From Treponema sp. (GTDB lineage Bacteria; Spirochaetota; Spirochaetia; Treponematales; Breznakiellaceae): a stretch of DNA of 64,000 nt. Every line of letters starts with the position of its first letter. The stretch's first letter is position 1. The position numbers and the translations under genes are program-made. Below the pieces are notes generated by a model. It saw only the letters and a list, made by a program, of their open reading frames with translations, was not told the origin of the DNA and did not search any database. The stretch spans positions 42,739 through 106,738 of the forward strand of contig WQXU01000009.1 of NCBI GenBank assembly GCA_009781635.1, given 5' to 3'. Below are positions 44,292-54,532 of this stretch, in pieces.

Positions 44292-45629
44292 ATGATGGAC
44301 TTAAAAGAGCACTTAAAGGAAATTTCCGGCAACGATTACATCGATACGGAATTATTCAAAAAGTTCGGCGTAAAACGCGGCTTACGCAACGATGACGGCA
44401 CCGGCGTACTTGTCGGCCTTACCCGTGTCGGCGATGTATACGGCTATGATGTCAGCGACGGAAAAAAAGTCGCCGTTCCCGGTAAACTTTTTTACAGAGG
44501 AATTGATGTTGAGCAAATAGCCGCAGAAGCTGCCAGCCAAAACCGTTTTTGTTTTGAAGAGACAATTTATCTTCTTCTTTTCGGAAAGCAGCCAAACAAG
44601 AAACAACTTGAAGATTTTAACAAGCTTATCGGTGAAAACCGCACGCTTCCCAAAAACTTTATAGAAGATGTAATCCTCAGGGCTCCGTCACGCGACATTA
44701 TGAACAAGCTGGCCTCTTCCGTTCTTGCATTGTATCCTTATGATGAAAATCCTGAAGGCCAGACTCCGGAAAATGTTTTACGGCAGTGCGTTGAATTAAT
44801 AGCGCGCTTCCCGAGCATCGCAGCTTATTCCTACATGTCAAAGAAACACAACTTTGACCGCGAAAGTCTGATTATTCATCAGGTTGATCCTTCATTATCC
44901 GCAGCGGAAACATTGCTTTCGCTAATCAGGCCGGACAAAAAATATACTCAATACGAAGCGCAGCTTTTGGATCTTGCCCTTGTTCTCCATGCCGAACACG
45001 GCGGCGGCAACAATTCAACATTTACAGTGCATGTTGTTACTTCATCTGATACGGATACATTCTCTGCAATCGCAGCCGGTATCGGATCGCTGAAAGGCTA
45101 CAAACACGGCGGAGCAAACTCAAAAGTAATTGAGATGATGGACGATATCAAGAAGAATGTACAAAACTGGGAAAGCGAAGAAGAAGTTTCCGCTTATCTG
45201 GAAAAGATACTGAAAGGCCAGGCATACGACGGAACAAAGCTGATTTACGGACAGGGCCATGCCGTTTACACCATAACTGACCCGCGCGCAAGCCTGTTAC
45301 GCGACAAAGCAAAAGCGCTGGCGGAAGAAAAAGGCATGATAAAGGAATTTAATCTTCACTGCCTTATTGAACGCCTTGTTCCGACAGTGTTCAAGAAAGT
45401 TAAGGGTTCTGATAAAGATATCTGCACCAATGTAGATTTCTATTCAGGCTTTGTATACAAAATGCTTGGAATCCCGGAAGACTTGAACACGCCGATTTTT
45501 GCAACAAGCCGCATAGCCGGCTGGTGCGCTCACCGTCTGGAAGAAATTATCGCAGGCGGCAGAATCATACGCCCCGCATATAAATGCGTACAGCCTCATC
45601 TGCAGTACACAGGATTGGACAAAAGATAA
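44292..45629 (+). CDS. gltA: Citrate/2-methylcitrate synthase
   Basis: 445 residues of the citrate synthase family in the type II-like form with a long N-terminal section. Active-site pattern: the first His in HAEHGGGNNSTF, the second in GHAVYTITDPRA, and the Asp in DFYSGFVYKML. It condenses oxaloacetate with acetyl-CoA (or propionyl-CoA). In a fermenting anaerobe it most likely feeds glutamate synthesis. The ribosome site GAGG is well placed; ATG at 44292 or 44295. The citrate versus methylcitrate specificity cannot be read from sequence; the adjacent acyl-CoA synthetase could supply either thioester. Confidence 0.9.
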   Translation: MMDLKEHLKEISGNDYIDTELFKKFGVKRGLRNDDGTGVLVGLTRVGDVYGYDVSDGKKVAVPGKLFYRGIDVEQIAAEAASQNRFCFEETIYLLLFGKQPNKKQLEDFNKLIGENRTLPKNFIEDVILRAPSRDIMNKLASSVLALYPYDENPEGQTPENVLRQCVELIARFPSIAAYSYMSKKHNFDRESLIIHQVDPSLSAAETLLSLIRPDKKYTQYEAQLLDLALVLHAEHGGGNNSTFTVHVVTSSDTDTFSAIAAGIGSLKGYKHGGANSKVIEMMDDIKKNVQNWESEEEVSAYLEKILKGQAYDGTKLIYGQGHAVYTITDPRASLLRDKAKALAEEKGMIKEFNLHCLIERLVPTVFKKVKGSDKDICTNVDFYSGFVYKMLGIPEDLNTPIFATSRIAGWCAHRLEEIIAGGRIIRPAYKCVQPHLQYTGLDKR

Positions 45630-45642
45630 ATTGTAATTGCAG

Positions 45643-45675
45643 CATCCGCCCGTTTTGGGCGGATGTTATTTTTTA
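45643..45675. terminator. Bidirectional terminator between gltA and the M15 peptidase gene
   Basis: A nine-pair GC-rich stem (CATCCGCCC, 45643-45651, with 45657-45665) with a GTTTT loop, followed on the plus strand by TTATTTTTTATT. The left side has fewer A residues, so the plus direction should be stronger. Its right side includes the stop codon of the convergent gene. Confidence 0.75.
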
Positions 45676-46589
45676 TTAGAACCGCTTAAAAGTAATATTT
45701 CCGGCCTGTATTCAAAATGCATTGTATCAATCAAAGCCCAGTTGCCTCCCCAGATAAAACCATGGTCTTCAAAAATTTTTATAACTGCATCAGGCGGCAA
45801 ATAATAAGTTTCACGGTTTATGGCATTATTATTGCCGGCTCTTGTCCGTCTGGTTGGTTGATCTGCCGTCTGGTTCCATCTCCAGTAAGTCAGGCGTCCT
45901 CTTAGATCCTCCGGAAGAAGATCAATGGCAATGCCGTATGAATGATTGCTGCGGCGGTTTGTCCCTGCAATTGCGCGCCATGCCCAGCCATACCCCTCTG
46001 TGTCCAATTCATCTATCCACTCATTGATTGACGGATCTGTAAGGGCTGCAATCTCTATTTTATCTCTTATAAGTTCAAGTATTGGTTCAACATCCTGATG
46101 AATCATCAAGCTGACGCCAAGAAACGAAAACTTTACCTGTAAGGCGCGGCCTTCACTTTCTGTAGTTGATGAGTAAAGCGCATCAAACAAAAAAGAAGAA
46201 CCGACAGAATAGACAGGATTTCTTGTAAAAATAAGCCTCTGCGCATCAGTACCCTTCCATGGGTAATCATAAAAGTCATAGGGAAGATAATCTCTCCACT
46301 TCTCGCGCAGGATTTCAGGCAGGAATCTTCCGTGCGCATAATAAAAACGCACGCCGTTTACAAGCATTGTCCAGTCATTGTTAATAAAATTTATACTGCT
46401 GACTTTATCAGGATACCCTTGCTCAAAAGCAAGCAGTATTCTATGCTGAGCTTCCAAGTCTCCGGCAATTCTTACAGTTGATGCTACAGGCACCCACTCC
46501 TGCCCGGTTTCTCTTGTAAGGCAGCCGGAAAAAAAGCACAACGCGAACGCAGATAAAATTAAACATTTTAAAAGTTGATTTATCTGCAC
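45666..46589 (-). CDS. M15-family D-alanyl-D-alanine carboxypeptidase-like lipoprotein
   Basis: 307 residues with a lipobox (CFFSGC, Cys about 23). The C-terminal half carries the zinc ligands of M15 LAS peptidases: NHSYGIAIDLLPE gives the His and Asp, and HFEYRPE gives the last His, with the Glu nearby. The substrate is likely peptidoglycan stem peptides at the cell envelope. The start is a GTG at 46589 with a weak ribosome site. It is convergent with gltA and ends inside the shared terminator. Confidence 0.85.
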   Translation of the reverse strand: MQINQLLKCLILSAFALCFFSGCLTRETGQEWVPVASTVRIAGDLEAQHRILLAFEQGYPDKVSSINFINNDWTMLVNGVRFYYAHGRFLPEILREKWRDYLPYDFYDYPWKGTDAQRLIFTRNPVYSVGSSFLFDALYSSTTESEGRALQVKFSFLGVSLMIHQDVEPILELIRDKIEIAALTDPSINEWIDELDTEGYGWAWRAIAGTNRRSNHSYGIAIDLLPEDLRGRLTYWRWNQTADQPTRRTRAGNNNAINRETYYLPPDAVIKIFEDHGFIWGGNWALIDTMHFEYRPEILLLSGSNKK

Positions 46590-46605
46590 TCGCGGTTATA
46601 AACCC

Positions 46606-48684
46606 CTATTCGTCAGCTTCCTGTACTTTGAACTCTGCGCGCGCCTTAATAACATCGTCGGCAATGCGTCCGGAGATTGGCGCATAATGACTGAATGCCA
46701 CATTGAAAGAGCCGGTTCCAGAAGTAATTGAACGTAAATCTATCGAATAACGTAAAAGTTCCGACATGGGAACTTCGGCGCGCACTTCTGCGATGCCGCC
46801 TGCCGAATCCTGTCCAAGAATTTTTCCGCGTTTGCCGGAAAGATCGCTCATTACATCGCCAAGATATTTTTCTTCTATAAAAACAATCAAATTCATAATT
46901 GGTTCAAGCAGCGTAGGAGCAGCCTGCTTCATTGCTTCACGGAAAGCATTACGCGCGGCAATTCTGAATGACAATTCGTTAGAATCTACCGGATGGTATT
47001 TGCCGTCAGTAACTTTTACTTCTACGTCAACAACAGGATAGCTTGCCATGGAACCATGCAACATTCCTTCTACTATACCTTTCTCAACGCCGGGAATATA
47101 ATTCTTTGGAATTGCGCCGCCGAAAATAGCGTTAACAAACTGATAATTTTCACCGCGCGGAAGAGGCGCAATTTCAAGCATTACCTTTCCGTATTGCCCG
47201 TGACCGCCGGATTGTTTCTTATGCGTATACTCAGCGCCTGCTTTTTTGGTGACAGTTTCGCGATAGGCAATTTTCGGAACACGGGTTTCAACTTCGATTT
47301 TCTGGTTAGCCTTAATTTTATCCAGAATGATGTTAATCTGCAGTTCGCCCATGCCGGAAATAACGGATTCCTTTGTTTCAGCGTTGTAATGGAAACGGAA
47401 AGTTTTGTCTTCTTCCGCTGCGCTGACAAGGAACTCACCCAGTTTGTCCTCATCTTTTTTCGCAAGCGCGTTAACTGCAACTGAATGAACCGGCTCCGGC
47501 AGGCGCAGCGGCACAAAACAGGGACAATCCGCGGCAGCAAGGGTATCGTTTGTTTTTAGTGTAGCAGCCTTTGTAATAATGCCAACATCACCGGCGCACA
47601 ATTCCCTTACCTCTTCAAGTTTTTTGCCCTGACATGTATAGAGTTTTCCGATACGTTCTTTTTTGTTTTCTGTAACATTGATTGTTTCAGAATCTGCAGA
47701 GAGTTTTCCGGAAATTACTTTAAGCCAGGAAAGTTTTCCGGAGAACTGATCGTAATTTGTCCTGATAACAAGCGCCGACATGGGTTTATCAGGATCGATT
47801 GCTGCAGGAGTTTCCTTTCCTTCTGCATCTACAGTTGCATCTTTTGCCGTCTGCGGATTCGGCGCAGCATCAGCAATAAAATCGAGTAATGGAATAATAC
47901 CTGCGTTTTTTATCGGGGAACCTGCAAATGCAGGAACATATAAATTTTTTGCCAGCGCTTTGATAAGGCCTGTCTTCATTTCATCGATAGAGAGGGATTC
48001 GGTTTCAAGGAATTTCTCCATAAGGCTGTCATCGCTTTCCGCAGCCGCTTCCATCAATTTAACCCGCGCGGCTTCAACAGCATCTTTAAACTCAGCCGGA
48101 ATAGCTTCCTCTTTTTCTACAGCATCACCCTGCATGATATACGCTTTCTCGTGCAGCACGTCGATCACGCCTTTGAAATTGCTGCCGCTTCCCATGGGCA
48201 ATGTAATAACCACAGGCTCAACCTTAAATTTTTCTTTAATGTCGGCAAGCGTCCTGTTAAAATCAGCCTGATCATTATCCAGCTTGGTTATAAAAACGCC
48301 TCTGGGCTTTTTGCTTCCGTCCAGATTCCTCCACAGTTTAACAGTTTCAATTTGAACGCCGGATTTTCCGTCTACCATTAATAAGGCAAATTCCGCTGCG
48401 CGGAAACTCAAAATAACAGCGCCGGTAAAGTCCGATGAACCCGGCGTATCAAAAAAATTAATTTTTACACCATTCCGTTCGATATGGCACATAGCGGCAT
48501 GTATCGATATTTTCCGTTCAATTTCTTCCGGGCTGTAATCGCTGGTGGTTTTCCCCGATTCCAGGGACTCGGCCCTTTGAATTATACCCCCTGCTAACAG
48601 CAAATGCTCAAAAAGGGTTGATTTTCCAGTCTGTCCATGACCGGCAATAGCGACATTTCTGATTTTATCTGTTGAGTGACTCAC
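46606..48684 (-). CDS. Elongation factor G paralogue
   Basis: 692 residues, full EF-G domain order I-V. GTPase motifs: G1 GHGQTGKST, G3 DTPG (FFDTPGSSDF), G4 TKLDND, and the EF-G C-terminal PVVDVEVKVTDGKYHPVDS and ISGRIADDVIKARAEF. G1 differs from housekeeping EF-G (AHIDAGKTT-like), placing it with the auxiliary EF-G2-type group seen in several phyla; the role, perhaps in ribosome recycling or stress, is unsettled. The start is the GTG at 48684, six bases after AAAGGAG; upstream codons in frame to 48771 lack a site. Confidence 0.88.
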   Translation of the reverse strand: MSHSTDKIRNVAIAGHGQTGKSTLFEHLLLAGGIIQRAESLESGKTTSDYSPEEIERKISIHAAMCHIERNGVKINFFDTPGSSDFTGAVILSFRAAEFALLMVDGKSGVQIETVKLWRNLDGSKKPRGVFITKLDNDQADFNRTLADIKEKFKVEPVVITLPMGSGSNFKGVIDVLHEKAYIMQGDAVEKEEAIPAEFKDAVEAARVKLMEAAAESDDSLMEKFLETESLSIDEMKTGLIKALAKNLYVPAFAGSPIKNAGIIPLLDFIADAAPNPQTAKDATVDAEGKETPAAIDPDKPMSALVIRTNYDQFSGKLSWLKVISGKLSADSETINVTENKKERIGKLYTCQGKKLEEVRELCAGDVGIITKAATLKTNDTLAAADCPCFVPLRLPEPVHSVAVNALAKKDEDKLGEFLVSAAEEDKTFRFHYNAETKESVISGMGELQINIILDKIKANQKIEVETRVPKIAYRETVTKKAGAEYTHKKQSGGHGQYGKVMLEIAPLPRGENYQFVNAIFGGAIPKNYIPGVEKGIVEGMLHGSMASYPVVDVEVKVTDGKYHPVDSNELSFRIAARNAFREAMKQAAPTLLEPIMNLIVFIEEKYLGDVMSDLSGKRGKILGQDSAGGIAEVRAEVPMSELLRYSIDLRSITSGTGSFNVAFSHYAPISGRIADDVIKARAEFKVQEADE

Positions 48685-48854
48685 GGGGGGCTCCTTTGGA
48701 AATTGGTTTCTACTCCATAATATTGCACTTTTTGGAAGGATATTGTCAAGGTAAACTAGTTGTAAAACCACCTCTGCGGGGAAGAATGGCCCTCAAAGAA
48801 AAATGCATTTATTGTAATCAAATTACTCTATAACCCAGTTACTCTATAACCCAA

Positions 48855-49271
48855 TTACTCACCGATTATTTTTACTAAAAGCCGTTTCCTGCGCTGACCG
48901 TCAAACTCGCCGTAGAAGATCTGTTCCCAGGGGCCAAAGTGAAGCTTCCCGCCAGTTACGGCAACAACCGCTTCCCTGCCCATAATGGTCCTTTTTAAAT
49001 GCGCATCTGCATTGATCTCGCCTGTATTGTGGCGATACGATGAGACAGGCTCATGCGGAGCAAGCTTCTCAAGCCATACATCGAAATCGTGGTGCAGACC
49101 CGACTCATCATCATTTATAAAAACGCTGGCAGTAATATGCATTGCATTGACAAGGCACAATCCTTCCTGAATTCCTGATTCCTTCAGTATAGATTCAACC
49201 TCGCCTGTTATATTGATGAATTCCCTCGGCTTCCTTGTATTTACCCATAATTCCCTTGTTATTGTTTTCAT
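48855..49271 (-). CDS. YjbQ-family protein (UPF0047)
   Basis: 138 residues, the exact usual size. Conserved His-rich pattern: [36 protein letters not shown] and [18 protein letters not shown]. The family folds as a trimeric barrel and has been reported to have weak thiamine-phosphate synthase activity in E. coli, though its true role is open. GAGG precedes the ATG. It is a single gene downstream of the DUF4139 gene on the same strand, with 17 bases between them. Confidence 0.9.
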   Translation of the reverse strand: MKTITRELWVNTRKPREFINITGEVESILKESGIQEGLCLVNAMHITASVFINDDESGLHHDFDVWLEKLAPHEPVSSYRHNTGEINADAHLKRTIMGREAVVAVTGGKLHFGPWEQIFYGEFDGQRRKRLLVKIIGE

Positions 49272-49288
49272 GGCAACCTCAATATAGT

Positions 49289-51277
49289 TTATATTTTTAT
49301 CTTCATTAGGTATCTTTCGTATTCCTTTTCTGCTGTTTCTACTCCATTTTCCGCAGCGCTTATCTCTTCTTCCAGAGCATCTATAGCGGCATCTTCTTTG
49401 GCCAGACGTTGCAAATAATCTTTTCCCTGCTGACTTTGATTGCCTGCAGCTTCGAGGTTTTTACGTGTTCTTTCCTGATCGGCAGCTCTCTTGTCAAGTT
49501 TCTTTTGCAGATTCTCAACTATAGTTTCTGCTTCAGAGATTTTCTTTTTTAGTGTCATGGCTTTTTGCAAAGCTTTTATTACATCTTCCTGCGATATATC
49601 ACTATTTGATATATATTGTGCAAGCTTATTATAGGAAAAGTCAAAAAGCTTGTATTCGTGCTGTTCTGTTTCTTCTTCCTTTACGGTAAAAGTGATCATT
49701 TCTGATGTTGGAGGAAGAGTTTCCATAAACCGATAAAGATTGTGTGTTTTTTCTCTATACTCAAGCGGCTGGATAAGGTTTGATTTAAATGAAAAGAGAT
49801 GCTCAATAATTAGTTTTTTAGATTCCTTGCCGGCATTTCTAAATGTATAGACAGTTTCATAAATTCGTTTTTTGGTTAATGTCATAAAACCATTTGTTAT
49901 TGTAACAGATGATATATTTACTGAATTGCTCTGAGCATAACTTCCTGTAACCGAAAGATCTTCCCCGTAGGATATAATACGTTTTTCCCCTTCCGGGAAA
50001 AATTTAATAAGAGCGTCTCCTGCGTATGTTTTTCCGTCATAAACTGTTATCGGACCGGCTGGAAGTTTAATCCCCGTATTGTTTGTAAGCTCTGCGCTTA
50101 TCGCCGGATTGGCAACGCAATTTTGTCCGATGTTTTCATTGGAGAACACAAGAAATTTTTCTGATTCTATATCTCCTTCAACCAGAGGCAGCATAGCGCT
50201 TTGCCTTCGCGCCAGACTTACAGGTTTTTTAATTGTAAATTCAAATTGATCTCCCGCCTGACGGGTATCAGCAGTTTCGATTAACCCGCCTGTAATGCCG
50301 CCGTATTCATCATCCTCATCTACTGATTCTTCTGCTTCGCATAACATTGACATATCTTCATCATATTCATCTGATGACACATCTGAAAAACTTTGCGAAA
50401 TATCCTCTCTTACAGTGCTTCTTCTCCTGCTAAAATTCTTTAGAACAGCTTTATTCGGGCTTCCGGAATCATACGCCCTTGCTTCCGCTGCTTTTTCAAT
50501 CGAAAGAGGCACTATTGGCCGAGGGAGTCTGTGTATATCGTAAAGTTTTTGTATAAATGAAACCGGCTTTCCTGTAACAAGAGCAAGTTCAACATTTTCC
50601 CAATCAACATCGCTGTCGTTATCAACTATTGCCCATCCCTGCAGAAAAGGTTTTTCCCGGGAAAGATCCAGACGGTAGGAAACTTTCCATAGCGCGGTTG
50701 GAATTACATAATTTAAACCGACATCACGTTCGGTATCACCGGATAGTTTTACTAATAGATTGCGCGTATCGTCATTGCGCGCCTGCATTACCAGATCAAG
50801 CGCCCTGTTTAAATCCTCTGTGATTTCCGGATCGTTAAAAGAAAGGCTGCTTATCTCTTCCATGTTAATTGATTTAATTCCATCTTTAGTGCGAAGAGAC
50901 AGCAGGGTTTTCTGTACTTTTACATTATTAACAAATACATTTTTTCTTTCTACAAATATAATTCTTCCCTTAATTGAATCGGGAGCATGGACTTCTACTT
51001 TCGCTCCTGCAAGATTTCGCAGTAAACTGTACATGCTTTTGCCGCTTAGATCCACAGATAAACTTTTTAATGTCCGCGAAAGTGTTTCTTCTGATTGATA
51101 CGAAACTGCGGGGCTTCCGGCAGGGTCATTAACAACGAGTGATTTAAGCGCATCGTTTACCGCATTAATATGAAACAGTAATGAAAGTTCTGTTGTACCG
51201 GTTACAGTTCCTCTATGCTCAAAAAAACCCACTCCTGAAGAAAAAAGCGTAAGCCTGCAAATTGGCAAATTATTCAT
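49289..51277 (-). CDS. DUF4139-type protein
   Basis: 662 residues. The N-terminal region has [13 protein letters not shown] and repeated small beta motifs; the middle matches the DUF4139 pattern ([46 protein letters not shown] core), with a charged C-terminal coiled coil ([27 protein letters not shown] region). No signal peptide is present, which is unusual for a family often exported. Function unknown; related proteins are called mucoidy inhibitor-like. A GGAG site precedes the ATG. Part of a minus-strand pair with yjbQ. Confidence 0.8.
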   Translation of the reverse strand: MNNLPICRLTLFSSGVGFFEHRGTVTGTTELSLLFHINAVNDALKSLVVNDPAGSPAVSYQSEETLSRTLKSLSVDLSGKSMYSLLRNLAGAKVEVHAPDSIKGRIIFVERKNVFVNNVKVQKTLLSLRTKDGIKSINMEEISSLSFNDPEITEDLNRALDLVMQARNDDTRNLLVKLSGDTERDVGLNYVIPTALWKVSYRLDLSREKPFLQGWAIVDNDSDVDWENVELALVTGKPVSFIQKLYDIHRLPRPIVPLSIEKAAEARAYDSGSPNKAVLKNFSRRRSTVREDISQSFSDVSSDEYDEDMSMLCEAEESVDEDDEYGGITGGLIETADTRQAGDQFEFTIKKPVSLARRQSAMLPLVEGDIESEKFLVFSNENIGQNCVANPAISAELTNNTGIKLPAGPITVYDGKTYAGDALIKFFPEGEKRIISYGEDLSVTGSYAQSNSVNISSVTITNGFMTLTKKRIYETVYTFRNAGKESKKLIIEHLFSFKSNLIQPLEYREKTHNLYRFMETLPPTSEMITFTVKEEETEQHEYKLFDFSYNKLAQYISNSDISQEDVIKALQKAMTLKKKISEAETIVENLQKKLDKRAADQERTRKNLEAAGNQSQQGKDYLQRLAKEDAAIDALEEEISAAENGVETAEKEYERYLMKIKI

Positions 51278-51394
51278 GATTTACTCCTTTGCTCCTAATA
51301 GTTATTAACAGGTTAATTATAACATGCTTAATTACATCTGTCATTGCGAAAGCCTTGTATAAAGAGCAGGTTTTATGATAGAATGACACAATCA

Positions 51395-51477
51395 GCCGGC
51401 GTGGCGGAATGGCAGACGCAGTAGACTCAAAATCTACCGCACGCGAGTGTGTATCGGTTCAAGTCCGATCGCCGGTA
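51395..51477 (+). tRNA. tRNA-Leu (anticodon CAA)
   Basis: An 83-base class II tRNA. Acceptor stem 51395-51401 pairs with 51470-51476 (first pair G-U), D-stem GCG/CGC, anticodon stem GTAGA/TCTAC with loop CTCAAAA giving anticodon CAA, a long variable arm, and T-arm stem ATCGG/CCGAT around TTCAAGT. The discriminator is A and CCA is not encoded. A -10-like TATGAT lies at 51374-51379. It stands close to the start of the AT-rich accessory region. Confidence 0.93.
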
Positions 51478-51785
51478 CAACAATTAAAGAGCTGTGTGGA
51501 TGAATAAAATCAAAACCTTGTAAACACCAATAAATGCCGCGGTTCCGAGTAAATGCAAGGCATCCTTTAGGATGCCGACAGTGCGCATCGTAATTGCTTA
51601 TGTTATAAAAAAATTGAATTATGAAAAATTAGTTAATTCTTTTCTTTTTAGGGTACACCGTATGCAGCGTACCCTGTTACCTGACGACACTATTATCTTC
51701 GATTATGAAAAAGCGGTGCTGGAAACTTCGCCCCGAAACTTACAGTTTCAGGGCTCGTTGCAAGTAATTGATACCTTTGCGTCAC
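51478..51785. other. Non-coding stretch between tRNA-Leu and the HEAT-repeat gene
   Basis: About 308 bases with no convincing gene. Hairpins are visible: GGCATCC with a four-base loop (51559-51576), an AGGGTAC stem with a 12-base loop (about 51650-51676), and an imperfect GAAACT/AGTTTC stem (about 51731-51752). The last could terminate the minus-strand HEAT gene. An open frame at 51572-51874 runs into the HEAT gene antisense and has no ribosome site. Confidence 0.5.
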
Positions 51786-53024
51786 CTATCTTACAAATCC
51801 CAGGTTTCTTAAAGCATCTGTTGCCATGTTACGTTCTACCCATGTATATTCATCGCTGTGGGATATTGAGGTAAGCAAAAATCTTACATCCATTGATTGA
51901 GTGCCTGTACTTCCAAGACTAAATATGACTCTTTCAAAAACACTTCTTTCTTTGTTACCCCAAGGACCGTTTCGCCGTCTATGATGAAGTTCCTGCAGGA
52001 ACTTATTAAGGAGCTGAGTCCCTTCATCAGTTTTTATTGCGGCTAACGCGGTCAAAGTTTTATATATTTCATCAAAGTCAGGAGAAGCGCTGACAAAATT
52101 ATTTTCATACGATTTTTCCAAATTTACATAAACAGAAGCGTCTGCGGCTCCAAAATCATGAATAGCGTCAATAGCGGTTTTTCTAAATTCCCTTAAGATT
52201 GTCTGCTGCTGCCTGTTAGACGTGGAATAAATCCAGCCTGTCGCAAGAGCAGCCGCTGCGACTCTTGCTTTGGATGTTTCGGGAATGCTCATTCTTAATG
52301 TCGCCTTTAAAGCTTCAGATTTAATACTCGCATTATTAGCGGGGCTTTGGATAATTCCAATCACTATATCCGCAGGATCTTCAATAATATTTAAAAACGC
52401 GTTTGCCGCCCTTTCTTTTATGACTGGATCATAACTTCCAATCGAAGCGTAAAATAAAGGTCTAAAACCGTTTGGATCCTTAAAAGTTTCCAATGCGTTT
52501 ATACATCCAATAACAACGCGCTGTACTTTTCTTTTTATATCTTCGTTGGCAAGATTCTGCGTATTAAACGCTTCTAAACGCCGAACGATATGCGGAATGT
52601 ACTCTCTGCTGTCTATCTGCCCCAGCGCGATTATAGCCGCCTGCATAGCTAACCCTTCAAAATGACTGTGAGGTCTGTTTATATCAAATACTGTTACCGT
52701 TTGCCAAATTTCTGCGGCAGCGCCTGTAAAATTTTCCGCAGCGAGTCCCCGGCAAAGAATTATTGCGGACATTTCTGCAGCAGCCTGTTCTCTGGCAGAT
52801 CTTTCATTTCCAATTCTTTGAAGCAGGAGTCTAAGCGCGCTATGGTAAAATTCTCCAGCCCCCGTTTGCCCTGAATCACGAACTCTTTCCAAAACAGCCA
52901 ATCTGTCGGAAAAACTGGCACCGGCTCTCGTATACTCTCTGTTTGCAAGCTCTAAATCCATATTTTGGGCAAAGAGCATCACTCCTGTAAAGCAAAAAAT
53001 CAAAACAAGTAAATATCGTTTCAT
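51786..53024 (-). CDS. Exported HEAT-repeat protein
   Basis: 412 residues with a signal peptide (MKRYLLVLIFCFTGVMLFAQ, cleavage about 20). The mature protein is almost all helical with repeated HEAT-like units (GLAMQAAIIALGQI, KERAANAFLNII, SIKSEALKATLRMS, ERNMATDALRNLG). Such solenoids make protein-protein contacts, here in the periplasm or at the outer surface. AGGAG precedes the ATG. It is the last gene before base composition shifts to AT-rich. Family common in Treponema, function unknown. Confidence 0.8.
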   Translation of the reverse strand: MKRYLLVLIFCFTGVMLFAQNMDLELANREYTRAGASFSDRLAVLERVRDSGQTGAGEFYHSALRLLLQRIGNERSAREQAAAEMSAIILCRGLAAENFTGAAAEIWQTVTVFDINRPHSHFEGLAMQAAIIALGQIDSREYIPHIVRRLEAFNTQNLANEDIKRKVQRVVIGCINALETFKDPNGFRPLFYASIGSYDPVIKERAANAFLNIIEDPADIVIGIIQSPANNASIKSEALKATLRMSIPETSKARVAAAALATGWIYSTSNRQQQTILREFRKTAIDAIHDFGAADASVYVNLEKSYENNFVSASPDFDEIYKTLTALAAIKTDEGTQLLNKFLQELHHRRRNGPWGNKERSVFERVIFSLGSTGTQSMDVRFLLTSISHSDEYTWVERNMATDALRNLGFVR

Positions 53025-53154
53025 GTAAACTCCTCTTATGATTTGATTTTAATATACCAATTTTCTTAAGTTTTTTCAACAGCGAAAACGCCTAGTACTT
53101 GTTAAAGTGGTTCCTGTTACCATCATAAAAAGGCATGGAAAAATATAAACCCTG

Positions 53155-53750
53155 CTATTCAAAGTCAGAATCAAAACCCATATCTTCGTCGCCATCAGCT
53201 AATCTAATGATTTCCTTTGTTTTATCTAAAGGAAACGGAGTATTATCCTTATGGCAAATTTCTATCGTTTCTACAGCAGCTCTCTTTTCATAGTTTCTTT
53301 TTCCAACAGGGACTATTACAGTATCGCCTTCTTTAATATTTACATCATTTGTACGGTAATGATAAATTCTCCCGTAATCAGAAAAACAACTCCGCAGTAT
53401 ATAACTTCGCCGGGTTTGAGTACTTTAAAAGACCCAGATTCTTCATTACCTGAATTTTTATTTTTATATTTGCCAATAAATATAGCAAATGCTTTTTTTA
53501 TATTATCTAATTTATTAATAAGTTTTTGAATTATTAAAGACTTTTTCTTTGAATGTAATATATTTAAATTTTTATTCCATTTATTATAGATAGAACGTAA
53601 TTCGGAATTCAAAAATATTTTGGCTTTTGATTTAAACTCAACAGGTATTCCATAAAATGCTTCTGCAATACCGCCTGTTATAGCTGCGATAGTATCGCTG
53701 TCGCCGCCAATAAAGTTAATATATTTATAATAAAACAAAAGGTATGACAA
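53155..53750 (-). pseudogene. ADP-ribosylglycohydrolase C-terminal remnant with frameshifted tail domain
   Basis: The frame opens with the metal-binding motif of ADP-ribosylglycohydrolases (INFIGGDSDTIAAITGGIAEAFYGIP) and its usual end (LRSIYNKWN), but the N-terminal 200 or so residues of the family are missing. The frame then runs on to a stop near 53340. If one T is added in the T5 run at 53382-53386 (complement), reading continues in another frame as DYGRIYHYRTNDVNIKEGDTVIVPVGK to a stop at 53155-53157, a small beta domain often linked to such genes. The palindrome TGACA-N5-TGTCA (53745) is directly at its left edge. The matching N-terminal half of a glycohydrolase lies at 54763-55015. Degraded. 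Confidence 0.7.
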
Positions 53751-53759
53751 ATAGTGTCA
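53745..53759. promoter_or_regulatory. TGACA-N5-TGTCA palindrome, site 3
   Basis: A 15-bp palindrome with spacer AATAG, identical to the reverse complement of site 2 (57040-57054). It abuts the truncated glycohydrolase, whose 5' part is missing, so it looks like the preserved operator of a lost gene start. Confidence 0.65.
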
Positions 53760-53815
53760 TTGTGGAAATATTTTATAAGAAGGACTTCATTTAGATAAAT
53801 TTTACAACGAAGATT

Positions 53816-54476
53816 CTACTTTAACACTTCAAAATGCTGGATAATCATGACAACCCCGTTTTGGCTCGGTTCTCTTACAACCGACAATGTTGGATAACCG
53901 CTCCAGGAAGGGATAGATTCAAACTCGCGGTTCGTGAGAACCCAAGTAATCTCAAATGGATGGTCGGTAAGTCCTGCATCCCAACGAACCGAATGGAAAT
54001 TGGCCCAAGGATCGCTCGCACCGTCATGGCGAAGACCCACACCCGGTCCCAATGCGTGGGTAGCGGTTATGGTTCCCCGCATATACCCTGCTATCCGAAT
54101 TTCATCGCCGACTTTTACGTTCAAACTGTTAGGACCTGAAAGGCGGAAGCTCACACCATGCTGGCCATAGCCACCAACACCACCTGTCCCTGCGCCCGGA
54201 ACTGCCATTTGAAAAGTGTCACGCCCGTCAACAGGACCCTCAATTACAATATCTTGATTTCCCGTGTTCCAAAAAGGCCACTGACCGTGGTTCCTTAGCA
54301 GGCAGAGGCAGACCGCCTACTACAGGACGCGGATGCTGCATATTGTGAGCTGCCATCCATTCCTGAAAATCAAAAATATATCCACTTTCGCCGTCGTCAG
54401 CCTCGCCGCATCCTATAACCGTCATTCCAATTACCAGCACCGCCGTCAGCATTCCAAACTTCAATTTATTTGTCAT
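53816..54476 (-). pseudogene. Frameshifted lipoprotein gene
   Basis: Two frames make one protein. The first, from 54476, has a lipobox signal (VIGMTVIGC, Cys about 23) and runs to a stop at 54240. The second carries on from about 54292 as HGQWPFWNTGNQDIVIEG and includes the soluble domain ending at 53816 (GVSFRLSGPNSLNVKVGDEIRIAGYM). One base inserted or lost near 54285-54300 separates them. The signal type is that of a multicopy Treponema lipoprotein family (FGML.AV.V..MTVIGC). A good GAGAGGA site remains, so a short truncated lipoprotein might still be made. Function unknown. Confidence 0.65.
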
Positions 54477-54532
54477 TATTTCCTCTCTTTCTCTTAATAA
54501 TATTATTAAAAGCTTAATTAATCAATTTCCTT

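Noticed and set aside
51395..51477. Integration site with a duplicated tRNA 3' end
   Set aside because: I could not find a second copy of the T-arm and acceptor sequence anywhere to the right within the window, nor an integrase gene.
51572..51874. 100-codon open frame after tRNA-Leu
   Set aside because: Weak start, no ribosome site, overlaps the end of the HEAT gene and three hairpins; treated as non-coding.
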